From Pedobacter quisquiliarum (GTDB lineage Bacteria > Bacteroidota > Bacteroidia > Sphingobacteriales > Sphingobacteriaceae), in the NCBI RefSeq assembly GCF_014642175.1, contig NZ_BMIL01000005.1:124001-188000 (forward strand): 64,000 nucleotides of DNA, given 5' to 3'. Within the stretch, counting starts at the first letter, position 1; each line of letters starts with the position of its first letter. Below, piece after piece: positions 25,822-34,166 of the stretch. The notes below the pieces were generated by a model. It was not told where the DNA came from. It worked only from the letters and a program-made list of their open reading frames with translations, and made no database searches. The translations under genes and the position numbers were made by a program.

Positions 25822-27918
25822 ATGGGTTTAATGACATTTTTGCGTAATCGTGCAGGCTACATTTTGATTGGCGCCATCGGTTTCGCAATTGTTGCATTTT
25901 TGTTAGGTGATGTGGTTAGTACTGGGAAGCCATTTTGGGCAGAATCCCAGCGGGTTGTTGGAACCATAGATGGTGAAGATATCAGCATTGAAGACTTTGG
26001 CCGGAAGGTAGAACAAACAGAAGCACAGTTCAGACAACAATATGGCGGTGCTGCAAATCCGCAAATGCAGGCCATGGCGGTTGAAAACGTATGGAATGCT
26101 GAAGTTGCTAACGTTGTGCTTTCTAAAGAATACAACCGTTTAGGTCTTACGATCTCCGGTGATGAGCTGTTTGATTTATATCAGGGCAGCAAACCAAGCC
26201 CGATTATCGTGCAGTACTTTGGTAACCCACAAACTGGTCAGCTGGATCGTGCCGCAGTAATCGGCTCTTTAAAGCAGGCGCAGAAAAATGCGGAGCTTAA
26301 AGCACAGTGGGATATGCTTGAGGCTGAAATCGAGAAGCAGGCCCTGCAGCAAAAATATGCTAACCTGGTTAAGAACTCCGTATATGTAACTTCTCTGGAG
26401 GCAAACGAAGAGTATTCGAACAGGAATAAACTGGCGAACTTCAGCTATGTGTCGCTTGATTATGCAAGCATCGCTGATGCTTCTGTAAAACCTACAGATG
26501 CAGATTACAATGATTATTATGCAAATCACAAGAAGCTTTTTGACAATCCTGCGGAAACCCGTACGTTCAACTATGTTTCTTTCAATATCAATCCAACGAA
26601 AGCGGACTCTTTAGCTGTTGGCAAACAAGTGGAGAAATTGGCGCAGGACCTAAGGGTAAGCAAAAATGACTCTCTATTTGCTGCTGTGAATTCTGAAGTT
26701 AAAGTTCCTTTCACTTACCTGACTAAAGGCAGACTGGATCCTGCAGTAGACTCGGCAGTATTTGCCTTGCCAGTTGGCAGCATCTACGGACCTGTGCTTA
26801 GCAATGGTTCATACAAACTTGCAAAAGTTGTTAATGCACGTACTTCACCGGATTCAGTTAAGGCTAGCCATATCCTTTTAAACCCTGCAACCCTTGGTGG
26901 TGTTGATGTTGCAACTAAACTTGCAGACTCTTTAAAAACACTGGTACAAAAAGGTGGCAACTTCGGACAGCTTGCTGCGCAATACAGCGTCGATGGTTCT
27001 AAAGATAAAGGTGGCGACTTAGGTACCTTTAGCCGTGGCCAGATGGTTCCTGAATTTGAAAATGCTGCTTTCGATGGCCAGGTTGGTGACTTGAAGGTTG
27101 TACAATCACAATTCGGTGTACACCTGATCAAAATTGAAAAACAAATCGGCTCTTCTAAAGTGGTGAAGCTGGCTTACATCGAGAAAAACCTTGCTGCAAG
27201 TCCGAAAACTAAAGAAGCTGCTTATAAAAAAGCAACAAGTTTCCTGGCTTCTGTTAAAGACAAGAAATTCGCTGATGTAGCAAAGCAAAATGGCTACACT
27301 GTAGCAGTTGCTGATAAGATTACTGCAAGCCAGGGTTATGCGCCAGGTTTGGATACCCCACGTCCGATTATCAAAGCAGCATTTGATGCTTCAAAAGGAG
27401 ATGTGTTAGAAGAAGTATTCCAAATGGAAGATTCTTATGTGGTTGCACAGCTTACGGATATCCGTCCAAAAGGCTTGTTACCAATGGAAGCCGTGAAAAA
27501 GGATATTGAGCCAATGGTGATCACTGCAGTGAAAGCTAAAATGCTTACGGAGAAAATGAATGCTGCGCTAAAAGGTGCATCAAACATCAATCAGGTGGCA
27601 CAGAAGTTAGGTAAACCAGTTACGCCAGTACAAAACGTGGTATTTGCGAACCCAATTCTACCAGGTGCAGCACAGGAAAACAAACTTATTGGTGCCGTTT
27701 TCGGAACAGCATTGAACAAGGTTGGCGGACCAGTTGATGGTGAGCGTGGTGTTTATGCTTATGCAGCAACCAGCTTCAGTAAACCAGCGCCGTTGGCGAA
27801 TACTTACAAGCAAAAAGAAACCATGTCACTTGGAATTGCGCAACGTTCATTAGGCGCGGCTTTCCAGGCACTACAGGATAAAGTCAAGATAAAAGACAAT
27901 AGGGTGAAATTCTATTAA
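25822..27918 (+). CDS. PpiD-like periplasmic peptidyl-prolyl isomerase
   Basis: This is a 698-residue membrane-anchored chaperone. A single N-terminal helix (YILIGAIGFAIVAFLL) places the rest in the periplasm. A SurA-N-like chaperone domain (about 35-250) is followed by a parvulin rotamase (about 345-440, with KASHILL and GGDLGTFSRGQMVPEFE). A second, degenerate parvulin-like segment and a C-terminal region complete it. PpiD/SurA proteins assist folding of secreted and outer-membrane proteins, which fits the neighbouring lptC and barrel genes. A TATCTTGC sequence about 35 nt upstream is a weak promoter match. A strong terminator follows. Confidence 0.9.
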   Translation: MGLMTFLRNRAGYILIGAIGFAIVAFLLGDVVSTGKPFWAESQRVVGTIDGEDISIEDFGRKVEQTEAQFRQQYGGAANPQMQAMAVENVWNAEVANVVLSKEYNRLGLTISGDELFDLYQGSKPSPIIVQYFGNPQTGQLDRAAVIGSLKQAQKNAELKAQWDMLEAEIEKQALQQKYANLVKNSVYVTSLEANEEYSNRNKLANFSYVSLDYASIADASVKPTDADYNDYYANHKKLFDNPAETRTFNYVSFNINPTKADSLAVGKQVEKLAQDLRVSKNDSLFAAVNSEVKVPFTYLTKGRLDPAVDSAVFALPVGSIYGPVLSNGSYKLAKVVNARTSPDSVKASHILLNPATLGGVDVATKLADSLKTLVQKGGNFGQLAAQYSVDGSKDKGGDLGTFSRGQMVPEFENAAFDGQVGDLKVVQSQFGVHLIKIEKQIGSSKVVKLAYIEKNLAASPKTKEAAYKKATSFLASVKDKKFADVAKQNGYTVAVADKITASQGYAPGLDTPRPIIKAAFDASKGDVLEEVFQMEDSYVVAQLTDIRPKGLLPMEAVKKDIEPMVITAVKAKMLTEKMNAALKGASNINQVAQKLGKPVTPVQNVVFANPILPGAAQENKLIGAVFGTALNKVGGPVDGERGVYAYAATSFSKPAPLANTYKQKETMSLGIAQRSLGAAFQALQDKVKIKDNRVKFY

Positions 27919-27930
27919 CCTTATTTTACG

Positions 27931-27938
27931 TAATTTTG
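27931..27938 (+). promoter_or_regulatory. Possible promoter ahead of DUF2480, upstream of the hairpin
   Basis: TAATTTTG matches TAnnTTTG but lies just before the terminator hairpin at 27940-27970. A transcript started here would carry that hairpin in its leader. Weak evidence. Confidence 0.3.
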
Positions 27939-27939
27939 T

Positions 27940-27970
27940 AACCGGAAGAATTGCTCTTCCGGTTTTTTTA
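27940..27970 (+). terminator. Terminator after the PpiD-like gene
   Basis: AACCGGAAGA (27940-27949) pairs with TCTTCCGGTT (27955-27964), followed by seven T. It lies 21 nt after the stop. Confidence 0.9.
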
Positions 27971-27981
27971 TGTTATAAGAA

Positions 27982-28497
27982 ATGGAAATTCAGGAAAATA
28001 TAGTCAACAAAGTAGCATCCAGTGGGTTAATCACCCTTGATCTGGAAGCCTATTATAACCAGGCGGAACGTGTGGTCTATGATATTAAGGACAATCTTTT
28101 TCATGGCCTGATGTTAAGGGAAAAGGATTTCCGTGAGTTTATTAAAACGCACGACTGGTCGCAGTATGCTGGGAAGAACGTAGCCATCATTTGTTCTGCA
28201 GATGCTATTGTACCTACCTGGGCGTATATGTTATTGTCTAATCGCCTGAGCCCTCATGTGTATGAGCTTGTTTTTGGAAGCCTGGAAACACTGGAGGCAG
28301 TGCTGCTTAGTAAAGCGCTGGCAAAGATCGACTTCAATGCTTACCTGAACGAGCGTGTGGTGGTTAAAGGTTGTGCGGACATCGACATTCCGGTATTTGC
28401 TTATGTAGAAATTACCAGACAGTTGAGCAAAGTGGCGAAGAGCATCATGTATGGCGAACCCTGCTCCACAGTGCCGATCTTTAAGCGCAAGGATTAA
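27982..28497 (+). CDS. DUF2480 family protein
   Basis: This is a 171-residue soluble protein matching DUF2480 of Bacteroidota: N-terminal NKVASSGLITLDLE, central AIICSADAIVPTWAYMLL and C-terminal VVVKGCADIDIPVFAYVEI. Three conserved cysteines (in ICSADAIV, KGCADI and EPCSTV) are notable and could bind metal. No function is known. It is followed directly by DUF3108 and DUF3109, a common order in this phylum. Confidence 0.85.
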   Translation: MEIQENIVNKVASSGLITLDLEAYYNQAERVVYDIKDNLFHGLMLREKDFREFIKTHDWSQYAGKNVAIICSADAIVPTWAYMLLSNRLSPHVYELVFGSLETLEAVLLSKALAKIDFNAYLNERVVVKGCADIDIPVFAYVEITRQLSKVAKSIMYGEPCSTVPIFKRKD

Positions 28498-28524
28498 TTG
28501 GAAAGCTTTTTGTTTAATGCTCGC

Positions 28525-29301
28525 ATGAGACATTTCCTGCTATTCCTATCCCTTAGTTTATTTAGCGTCAGCGTATTTGCACAGGAGCTGCCTGTACAGG
28601 CGCAGCCGGTTTTCCAACCTGGAGAAGTTCTTAAGTACAAACTTAAGTATGGCTTTATCACCGCAGCAGAAGGTACGCTGAAGGTCCTGAACTCCGATAT
28701 GAAGTTTGAAAACAAACCCACATACCGGCTTTCTGTTGATGGTCGTACCTCCGGAACATTCGATGTGTTTTACAAGATCAGGGATCATTACGACTCTTAT
28801 ATTGATCAGGAAACCCTAACCCCTTACTTCTACCAGGAGAACATCCGGGAAGGTGGGTATAAAAGAACAGACAAAGCACGGTTCAACCAAAAGACCCGAA
28901 AGGTGGTTTCCAACCGGGGAACCTTTACAGGACCAACCAATCAGACCTTTGATCTCGTTTCCGCATATTATTTCGCCAGAAGTCTTGACATCTCCAAGAT
29001 GAAGATTGGGGATAAGTTTAAGCTTAATTATTTCCTGGGTGATGAGATCAGCCAGCTGGAGATCGCCTTTGTTGGCCGTGAGGTCATCAAGACAAACCTG
29101 GGTAAGATCAGGTGTTTAAAATTCAGTCCTTCTATACAGCCAGGAAGGATTTTTAGAAAAGATAGTAAACTATACCTGTGGATAACAGATGATGGCAACA
29201 GGGTGCCTGTAAAGGCTCAGGTTGAAATTCTGGTTGGGGCTGTTACCATGGAAATTTCATCGGCAGATGGGCTGAAGTACCCGCTTGCCAAAATCAATTG
29301 A
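28525..29301 (+). CDS. DUF3108 secreted protein
   Basis: This is a 258-residue protein with a signal peptide (MRHFLLFLSLSLFSVSVFAQ). A DUF3108 fold rich in beta strands follows: GEVLKYKLKYGFITAAEGTL, YKIRDHYDSYID and LYLWITDDGNRVPVKAQVE. The family is periplasmic or outer-membrane associated and has an LolA/LolB-like character, with unproven function. The frame is open from a TTG at 28498, but the ATG at 28525 gives a clean signal peptide. DUF3109 starts 1 nt after its stop. Confidence 0.85.
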   Translation: MRHFLLFLSLSLFSVSVFAQELPVQAQPVFQPGEVLKYKLKYGFITAAEGTLKVLNSDMKFENKPTYRLSVDGRTSGTFDVFYKIRDHYDSYIDQETLTPYFYQENIREGGYKRTDKARFNQKTRKVVSNRGTFTGPTNQTFDLVSAYYFARSLDISKMKIGDKFKLNYFLGDEISQLEIAFVGREVIKTNLGKIRCLKFSPSIQPGRIFRKDSKLYLWITDDGNRVPVKAQVEILVGAVTMEISSADGLKYPLAKIN

Positions 29302-29302
29302 T

Positions 29303-29881
29303 ATGATAGAAGTACAAAATACCCTTGTACATGAGGATTTGATCTCGGAGAGCTTCGTGTGTAATTTGAATAAATGTAAAGGGATCTGCTGTGTAGAAGG
29401 GGATTCGGGGGCGCCGCTGGAGCATGCAGAGAAGGCAATTCTGGCCGACATTTACCCAAAGATCAAACACCTGCTTGCACCACGGGGTATTGCTGCCATT
29501 GAGGAATACGGCACGTCCGTGCTTGATATGGATGGCGACCTGACGACACCATGTGTAGACGGGAATAAAGAGTGTGCTTATGTGACCTTTGAAAATGGTA
29601 TTACCAAATGCGCGATAGAGAAAGCCTATGAGCAGGGCTTAGTGGATTGGCCAAAGCCGATTTCCTGCCACCTTTACCCAATAAGAATTACGCAGTATCC
29701 GGAGTTTGAGGTCTTGAACTATGACCGTTGGAGCATCTGCAGTGATGCCTGTTCCTTTGGTCGTGAGCTGAAAGTGCCCGTGTACCAGTTTCTAAAAGGT
29801 CCACTCATCCGTAAGTATGGCCTGGAGTGGTATACGCAGCTGGAGCAATCTGTTGCAAACCAGGAAACTACTACCTTATAG
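29303..29881 (+). CDS. DUF3109 family cysteine-rich protein
   Basis: This is a 192-residue cytoplasmic protein. Cysteines appear in a YkgJ-like arrangement: CNLNKCKGICC near the N-terminus, then CVDGNKEC, KCAIE, SCHLYP and SICSDAC. The pattern suggests Fe-S or zinc binding and is diagnostic of DUF3109. Its function is unknown. I start it at the ATG at 29303 (MIEVQNTLVHEDL); the TTG frame start at 29285 overlaps the previous gene needlessly. It ends before a bidirectional terminator. Confidence 0.87.
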   Translation: MIEVQNTLVHEDLISESFVCNLNKCKGICCVEGDSGAPLEHAEKAILADIYPKIKHLLAPRGIAAIEEYGTSVLDMDGDLTTPCVDGNKECAYVTFENGITKCAIEKAYEQGLVDWPKPISCHLYPIRITQYPEFEVLNYDRWSICSDACSFGRELKVPVYQFLKGPLIRKYGLEWYTQLEQSVANQETTTL

Positions 29882-29906
29882 ACTCTAACGGTTAAGACGA
29901 TATAAT

Positions 29907-29942
29907 AAAAAAGCTCCGGATCATGCGATCCGGAGCTTTTTT
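29907..29942. terminator. Bidirectional terminator between DUF3109 and the M1 peptidase
   Basis: GCTCCGGATC pairs with GATCCGGAGC around an ATGC loop, flanked by six A and six T. It serves the convergent genes on both sides. Confidence 0.93.
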
Positions 29943-29959
29943 GTTATTGTGGTAAACGA

Positions 29960-32323
29960 CTACTTAACTGCTTTTTGCATTGGGTTTGTGCCTACGGACT
30001 GGCCGCGGGCTGCAGTAGCGCCACTTTGTTTGAATAACTGGAATTTTGAAGGTTTAGCTTCACCACCCCAAACGTTGTTAGACTCATCAATGTCAGCGGT
30101 TTCGCGCATTGGATCCAGTTTAATTGAAGCCACTTCTTTGTCTTCAACGTAGAACTTCGAGCCATTCTTTTCGTTATGGCGCCAGATCTGTGCGGGAATG
30201 CGATCAAGTTTTTTCGTACCGTCTTTGTAAGTAAACTCAACGATAACTGGCATAATCAATCCGCCTTTATTGCTGAAGTTAACTTCGTAGAAGTATTTTC
30301 CAGCATATTTAGCTTGTTCCGCAGCTGGTAATTGCTCGATCTGTCTGCCGAATTCCATTTTGGTTGGCGTAGAGTCTACTTTAACGGTGCCACGTGCATA
30401 GCTCCAGTAGAAATCTCTTGCGTTTTTATCCTGATCTGTGTAGAACACGATACGTTTGTCTTCACGGTTTCTAACTTTAGAAATGTCTTCAAAAGCATTC
30501 ACCTGTGGTTTATCTACACGCGCATTGATTGTTCTTGGTGCAGGGATTTTACCGTTGAAGTCTGGTCTTGCAACTTTAACAGAATCCAGGGAGATATCGC
30601 AGGCATCTGTGCTGTAGAACCAGCCTCTCCAGAACCAATCCAGGTCTTCGCCGCTGGCGTCTTCCATAGTTCTGAATAGATCTGCAGGTGTAGGGTGTTT
30701 GAAAGCCCATCTTCTTGCGTATTCTTTAAAAGCATAATCAAACAGCTCGCGACCCATGATGGTCTCTCTAAGGATGTTTAAAGCAGTTGCTGGCTTAGAA
30801 TATGCATTTGGTCCGAAACGTACGATGTTCTCAGAGTTGGTCATAACCGGCTCCAATTGATCTTTTGGTAATTTCATGTAATCTACGATGGTATAAGCAG
30901 GACCTTTTTTGCTAGGGAATTTGTTGTCCCAAAGCTCCTCGGTCATGTATTCCAGGAAGGAGTTTAATCCTTCATCCATCCAGGTCCACTGACGCTCATC
31001 GCTGTTTACGATCATTGGGAAGAAGTTGTGACCAACTTCGTGGATGATTACACCCAGCATACCGTTTTTAGATGTTTCGCTGTAAGTGCCATCTTTTTCG
31101 GTACGGCCGTAGTTGAAACAGATCATCGGGTACTCCATTCCATTCGCAGCTTCAACACTTTGTGCAGTAGGGTATGGATAAGGGAAGGTGAAATCAGAAT
31201 ATGTTTTCACGGTATGGGCAACGGCCTTAGTTGAAAACTTGCTGTAAAGACCATAGGCTTCTTTACCATAGAAGCTCATGCACATTACATTTTTACCTTC
31301 TACAGGTTGTGCCATAGCATCCCAAACGAACTTTCTTGATGAAGTCCATGCGAAGTCACGTACATTCTGTGCCTGGAACACCCATGTTTTAGTTTGCGTG
31401 CTTTTCTTGGTTTCTGCCGCTTTAGCTTCTGCAAGGGTTACAATTTCAACAGGTGCTTTTGCAGTTGTTGCTTGTTTGTATCTGCTTAACTGTGCAGGGC
31501 TAAGTACAGCGTTGTAGTTGATTACCTCTCCGGTACCGCCCACGATGTGGTCTGCAGGAACGGTAATCTGTACTTTGAAGTTACCGAAGGTGAGTGCGAA
31601 TTCGCCACGTCCGGTGAACTGGTGGTTTTGCCAGCCCTGGAAATCGCTGTACACACATAATCTTGGATACCACTGTGCCATGGTAAACAGGTAGTTGCCG
31701 TCTTCAGGGAAGAATTCGTAACCACCACGTCCGCCAAGTACCATTCGGTCTGTGATTTTGTAATCCCATGCCACATTGAAAACAAATTTCTGTCCTGATT
31801 TCAATGGTTGTGGCATTTCCACACGCATCATGGTTTTGTTTACCGTGTAGGTTAGCTTTTTACCTGAAGCATCTGTAAGGGAAGTAATGTTTACCCCATA
31901 TCCGTTTTCCTGGCTTTCTGCTGCTGCACGATCTACCATTTGCGTGGTAGACATGGATGGCATTCTGCTGCTGGATTGGTAATCAGCATTCTTAGAAGTG
32001 CTGTGCTCATTTTCGTCCAGTTGCAGCCAGATGTAGGTAAGCACGTCAGGAGAGTTGTTGGTGTAAGTTACCGTTTGGGTTCCTTTAAGAAGCAGGTTCT
32101 TCTCGTCCAGGGTACATTTAATGTCATAGTCAGCCTGCTGCTGCCAGTACTTCACGCCTGGTGCACCACTTGCAGTACGCTGCTCATTGGGTGTAGTCAG
32201 GATGGTTCCCAGTTGTTCGAACTTATTACCGTGATTACTTCCAGGGTTATTCTGGATGTTTTGTGCTTTTAGGCCCTGAAAGGCAACACCGGCAATAAGC
32301 AAAGAGATGTAGAGTTTCTTCAT
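29960..32323 (-). CDS. Secreted M1-family metallopeptidase
   Basis: This is a 787-residue gluzincin aminopeptidase with a signal peptide (MKKLYISLLIAGVAFQGLKAQ). The zinc site is HEVGH at residues 428-432 with the third ligand Glu451 (DEGLN), exactly 18 residues after His432. The exopeptidase-type GMEY sequence lies upstream in EAANGMEYPMICF. The N-terminal saddle domain (about 50-260) has the M1 form. A long C-terminal beta-rich region follows the catalytic domain. It is predicted periplasmic or surface-exposed and to trim peptides for uptake. It is divergent from DUF6702 with a 65-nt shared upstream region. Confidence 0.93.
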   Translation of the reverse strand: MKKLYISLLIAGVAFQGLKAQNIQNNPGSNHGNKFEQLGTILTTPNEQRTASGAPGVKYWQQQADYDIKCTLDEKNLLLKGTQTVTYTNNSPDVLTYIWLQLDENEHSTSKNADYQSSSRMPSMSTTQMVDRAAAESQENGYGVNITSLTDASGKKLTYTVNKTMMRVEMPQPLKSGQKFVFNVAWDYKITDRMVLGGRGGYEFFPEDGNYLFTMAQWYPRLCVYSDFQGWQNHQFTGRGEFALTFGNFKVQITVPADHIVGGTGEVINYNAVLSPAQLSRYKQATTAKAPVEIVTLAEAKAAETKKSTQTKTWVFQAQNVRDFAWTSSRKFVWDAMAQPVEGKNVMCMSFYGKEAYGLYSKFSTKAVAHTVKTYSDFTFPYPYPTAQSVEAANGMEYPMICFNYGRTEKDGTYSETSKNGMLGVIIHEVGHNFFPMIVNSDERQWTWMDEGLNSFLEYMTEELWDNKFPSKKGPAYTIVDYMKLPKDQLEPVMTNSENIVRFGPNAYSKPATALNILRETIMGRELFDYAFKEYARRWAFKHPTPADLFRTMEDASGEDLDWFWRGWFYSTDACDISLDSVKVARPDFNGKIPAPRTINARVDKPQVNAFEDISKVRNREDKRIVFYTDQDKNARDFYWSYARGTVKVDSTPTKMEFGRQIEQLPAAEQAKYAGKYFYEVNFSNKGGLIMPVIVEFTYKDGTKKLDRIPAQIWRHNEKNGSKFYVEDKEVASIKLDPMRETADIDESNNVWGGEAKPSKFQLFKQSGATAARGQSVGTNPMQKAVK

Positions 32324-32388
32324 TATTGTTTTTTATGGAATGTTTAAATTTATAGTGTTTTTTTGTAAACCGAAAAAAGAATTGACCT

Positions 32389-32913
32389 ATGCAAAAGAGA
32401 ATGCGCGGACCGCTATTAATTTGTTACCTAATACTGGGCTGCCTTGCGCCAATAAACCTGAGTGCTGAAGCGTTCCACCCCTTTCACGTAAGTTCGACCG
32501 ACATCAACTATAATTCGAAGACAAACACGCTTGAAGTAAGTTGCAGGCTCTTTACCGATGATTTTGAGCTCGCACTGGCGAAGGCCTATCAGGTAAAAAC
32601 GGACTTAACTGCTGAGGCCCGGCACAAGGCCATGGATGTGCTGGTGAAGAAATATATATTAGCCAATCTGAACTTCAGAACGCCGCAGAAAACACTGGCT
32701 TTAACTTACCTGGGCTTTGAAAAAGATAACGAAGCCACGATTGTATACCTGGAATCTGAAGCGGTACCCGGTTTGAAGCGGGTTGAAACGACCAACAGCG
32801 TGCTTTACGATCAGTTTGATGATCAGTCGAACATCATGCATTTCAGTGGTTATGGAAAACGGAAGAGCAACAAACTCGACTATCCCAATCGTAAAATTGT
32901 AATTGACTTTTAG
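32389..32913 (+). CDS. DUF6702 family secreted protein
   Basis: This is a 174-residue protein with an N-terminal signal-like hydrophobic segment (about 8-26). The DUF6702 pattern follows: HPFHVSSTDINYNSKTNTLEVSCRLFTDDFE, with a conserved LYDQFDDQSNIMHF near the C-terminus. The family is typically encoded beside M1 peptidases in Bacteroidota, as here, which hints at joint function. That is association only. anmK follows by 2 nt. Confidence 0.82.
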   Translation: MQKRMRGPLLICYLILGCLAPINLSAEAFHPFHVSSTDINYNSKTNTLEVSCRLFTDDFELALAKAYQVKTDLTAEARHKAMDVLVKKYILANLNFRTPQKTLALTYLGFEKDNEATIVYLESEAVPGLKRVETTNSVLYDQFDDQSNIMHFSGYGKRKSNKLDYPNRKIVIDF

Positions 32914-32915
32914 GC

Positions 32916-34166
32916 ATGCATAAAGATCTTACCAGGCTATTTCACATTGCACAGGCGCCTTCAAGAACCATTATCGGACTGATGTCGGGCACTTCGCTGG
33001 ACGGCCTTGATATCGCTGTTTGCAAATTTGAAGGCAGCGGTCCCGGCGCCAGAGTGTCGCTGTTGCAGTTTAAAACGGTAAGCTATCCGCCTGAGGTAAA
33101 GGAAAGACTGAAACCGATCAGTTCTAAAGCGAAGGTGGACTTGCAGGATGTAACCCTGATCAATGCCTGGCTGGGAACCTACTTTGCCGCGCTCATCAAT
33201 GAGGCCCTTCAGGAATGGGGCATCAGCAATGAACAGGTAGACATTATCGCCAGCCATGGACAGACCATCTTCCATGCACCGTATTTTCAACACCAGCAGG
33301 AAGCTTACGGAAATGCGACCTTACAAATTGCTGATGCGGACCATATTGCGGTGCAAACAGGCATCATCACCTTGAGCGACTTCCGCCAAAAGCATATTGC
33401 TGCAGGGGGAGAAGGTGCGCCGCTGGCATTGTATGGAGATTACCTGATGTTTTCTGATCCGGAGGTACACCGCGTGTTGTTGAATATTGGCGGCATTGCC
33501 AACTTCACCTGGTTGCCGGCTTTGAATGCGGATGTTCAAAATTTAGGCCTACCTGGCGTTTTTTCTACGGATACAGGCTCGGGCAACACGCTGATGGACC
33601 AATACGTACAGAAGCATTTCCCTGGAAAGCAGTTTGACGAAGATGCGGAGATTGCATTGAGTGGGCAGGTACATGAGGGGCTATTACAACGACTGCTGGA
33701 ACTTCCTTTCTTTGCACTCGATTTTCCGAAAACGACAGGTCCTGAGGTCTTCAGTCTACAGCATCTGGAGCAGGTACTTAAAGATATGGACCTATCGGGA
33801 GCTGCGTTCGTGGCACATGATGACGTTGGTCAGGCTCAGCAAGGTATAGCCCATGCAGATGTGCTTGCAACCTTGGCGAAGTTCAGTAGCATCGGTATTG
33901 TTAAGGCACTTGAAGCTACAATTCCGGCAGGCACGAAGTTTAGGGTGTATGTAAGTGGGGGCGGGATGCACAATCCACTGCTCATCCGTAATCTGGAAGA
34001 ACAGCTGGGTGTGAAGATGGAGAGCACGGCAATCCTGGATTTGAATCCGGACGCGAAAGAAGCCGTTTTGTTTGCCTTATTGGCGAATGAATGCATAAGC
34101 GGGCCGGCATTTCATATTGAAGGCCAACCCGCTGTTGCAATGGGAAAAATCAGTCTGCCGAATTAA
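32916..34166 (+). CDS. anmK: Anhydro-N-acetylmuramic acid kinase
   Basis: AnmK phosphorylates 1,6-anhydro-MurNAc to MurNAc-6-phosphate in peptidoglycan recycling. The 416 residues, somewhat longer than the roughly 370 of E. coli AnmK, include the ATP motif GLMSGTSLDGLD (21-32). The catalytic-region sequence NIGGIANFTWLP and the STDTGSGNTLMDQY motif are present, and the C-terminal YVSGGGMHNPLLIRNL is typical. It may be co-transcribed with DUF6702. It converges on the aminopeptidase P gene with a 4-nt stop overlap. Confidence 0.94.
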   Translation: MHKDLTRLFHIAQAPSRTIIGLMSGTSLDGLDIAVCKFEGSGPGARVSLLQFKTVSYPPEVKERLKPISSKAKVDLQDVTLINAWLGTYFAALINEALQEWGISNEQVDIIASHGQTIFHAPYFQHQQEAYGNATLQIADADHIAVQTGIITLSDFRQKHIAAGGEGAPLALYGDYLMFSDPEVHRVLLNIGGIANFTWLPALNADVQNLGLPGVFSTDTGSGNTLMDQYVQKHFPGKQFDEDAEIALSGQVHEGLLQRLLELPFFALDFPKTTGPEVFSLQHLEQVLKDMDLSGAAFVAHDDVGQAQQGIAHADVLATLAKFSSIGIVKALEATIPAGTKFRVYVSGGGMHNPLLIRNLEEQLGVKMESTAILDLNPDAKEAVLFALLANECISGPAFHIEGQPAVAMGKISLPN

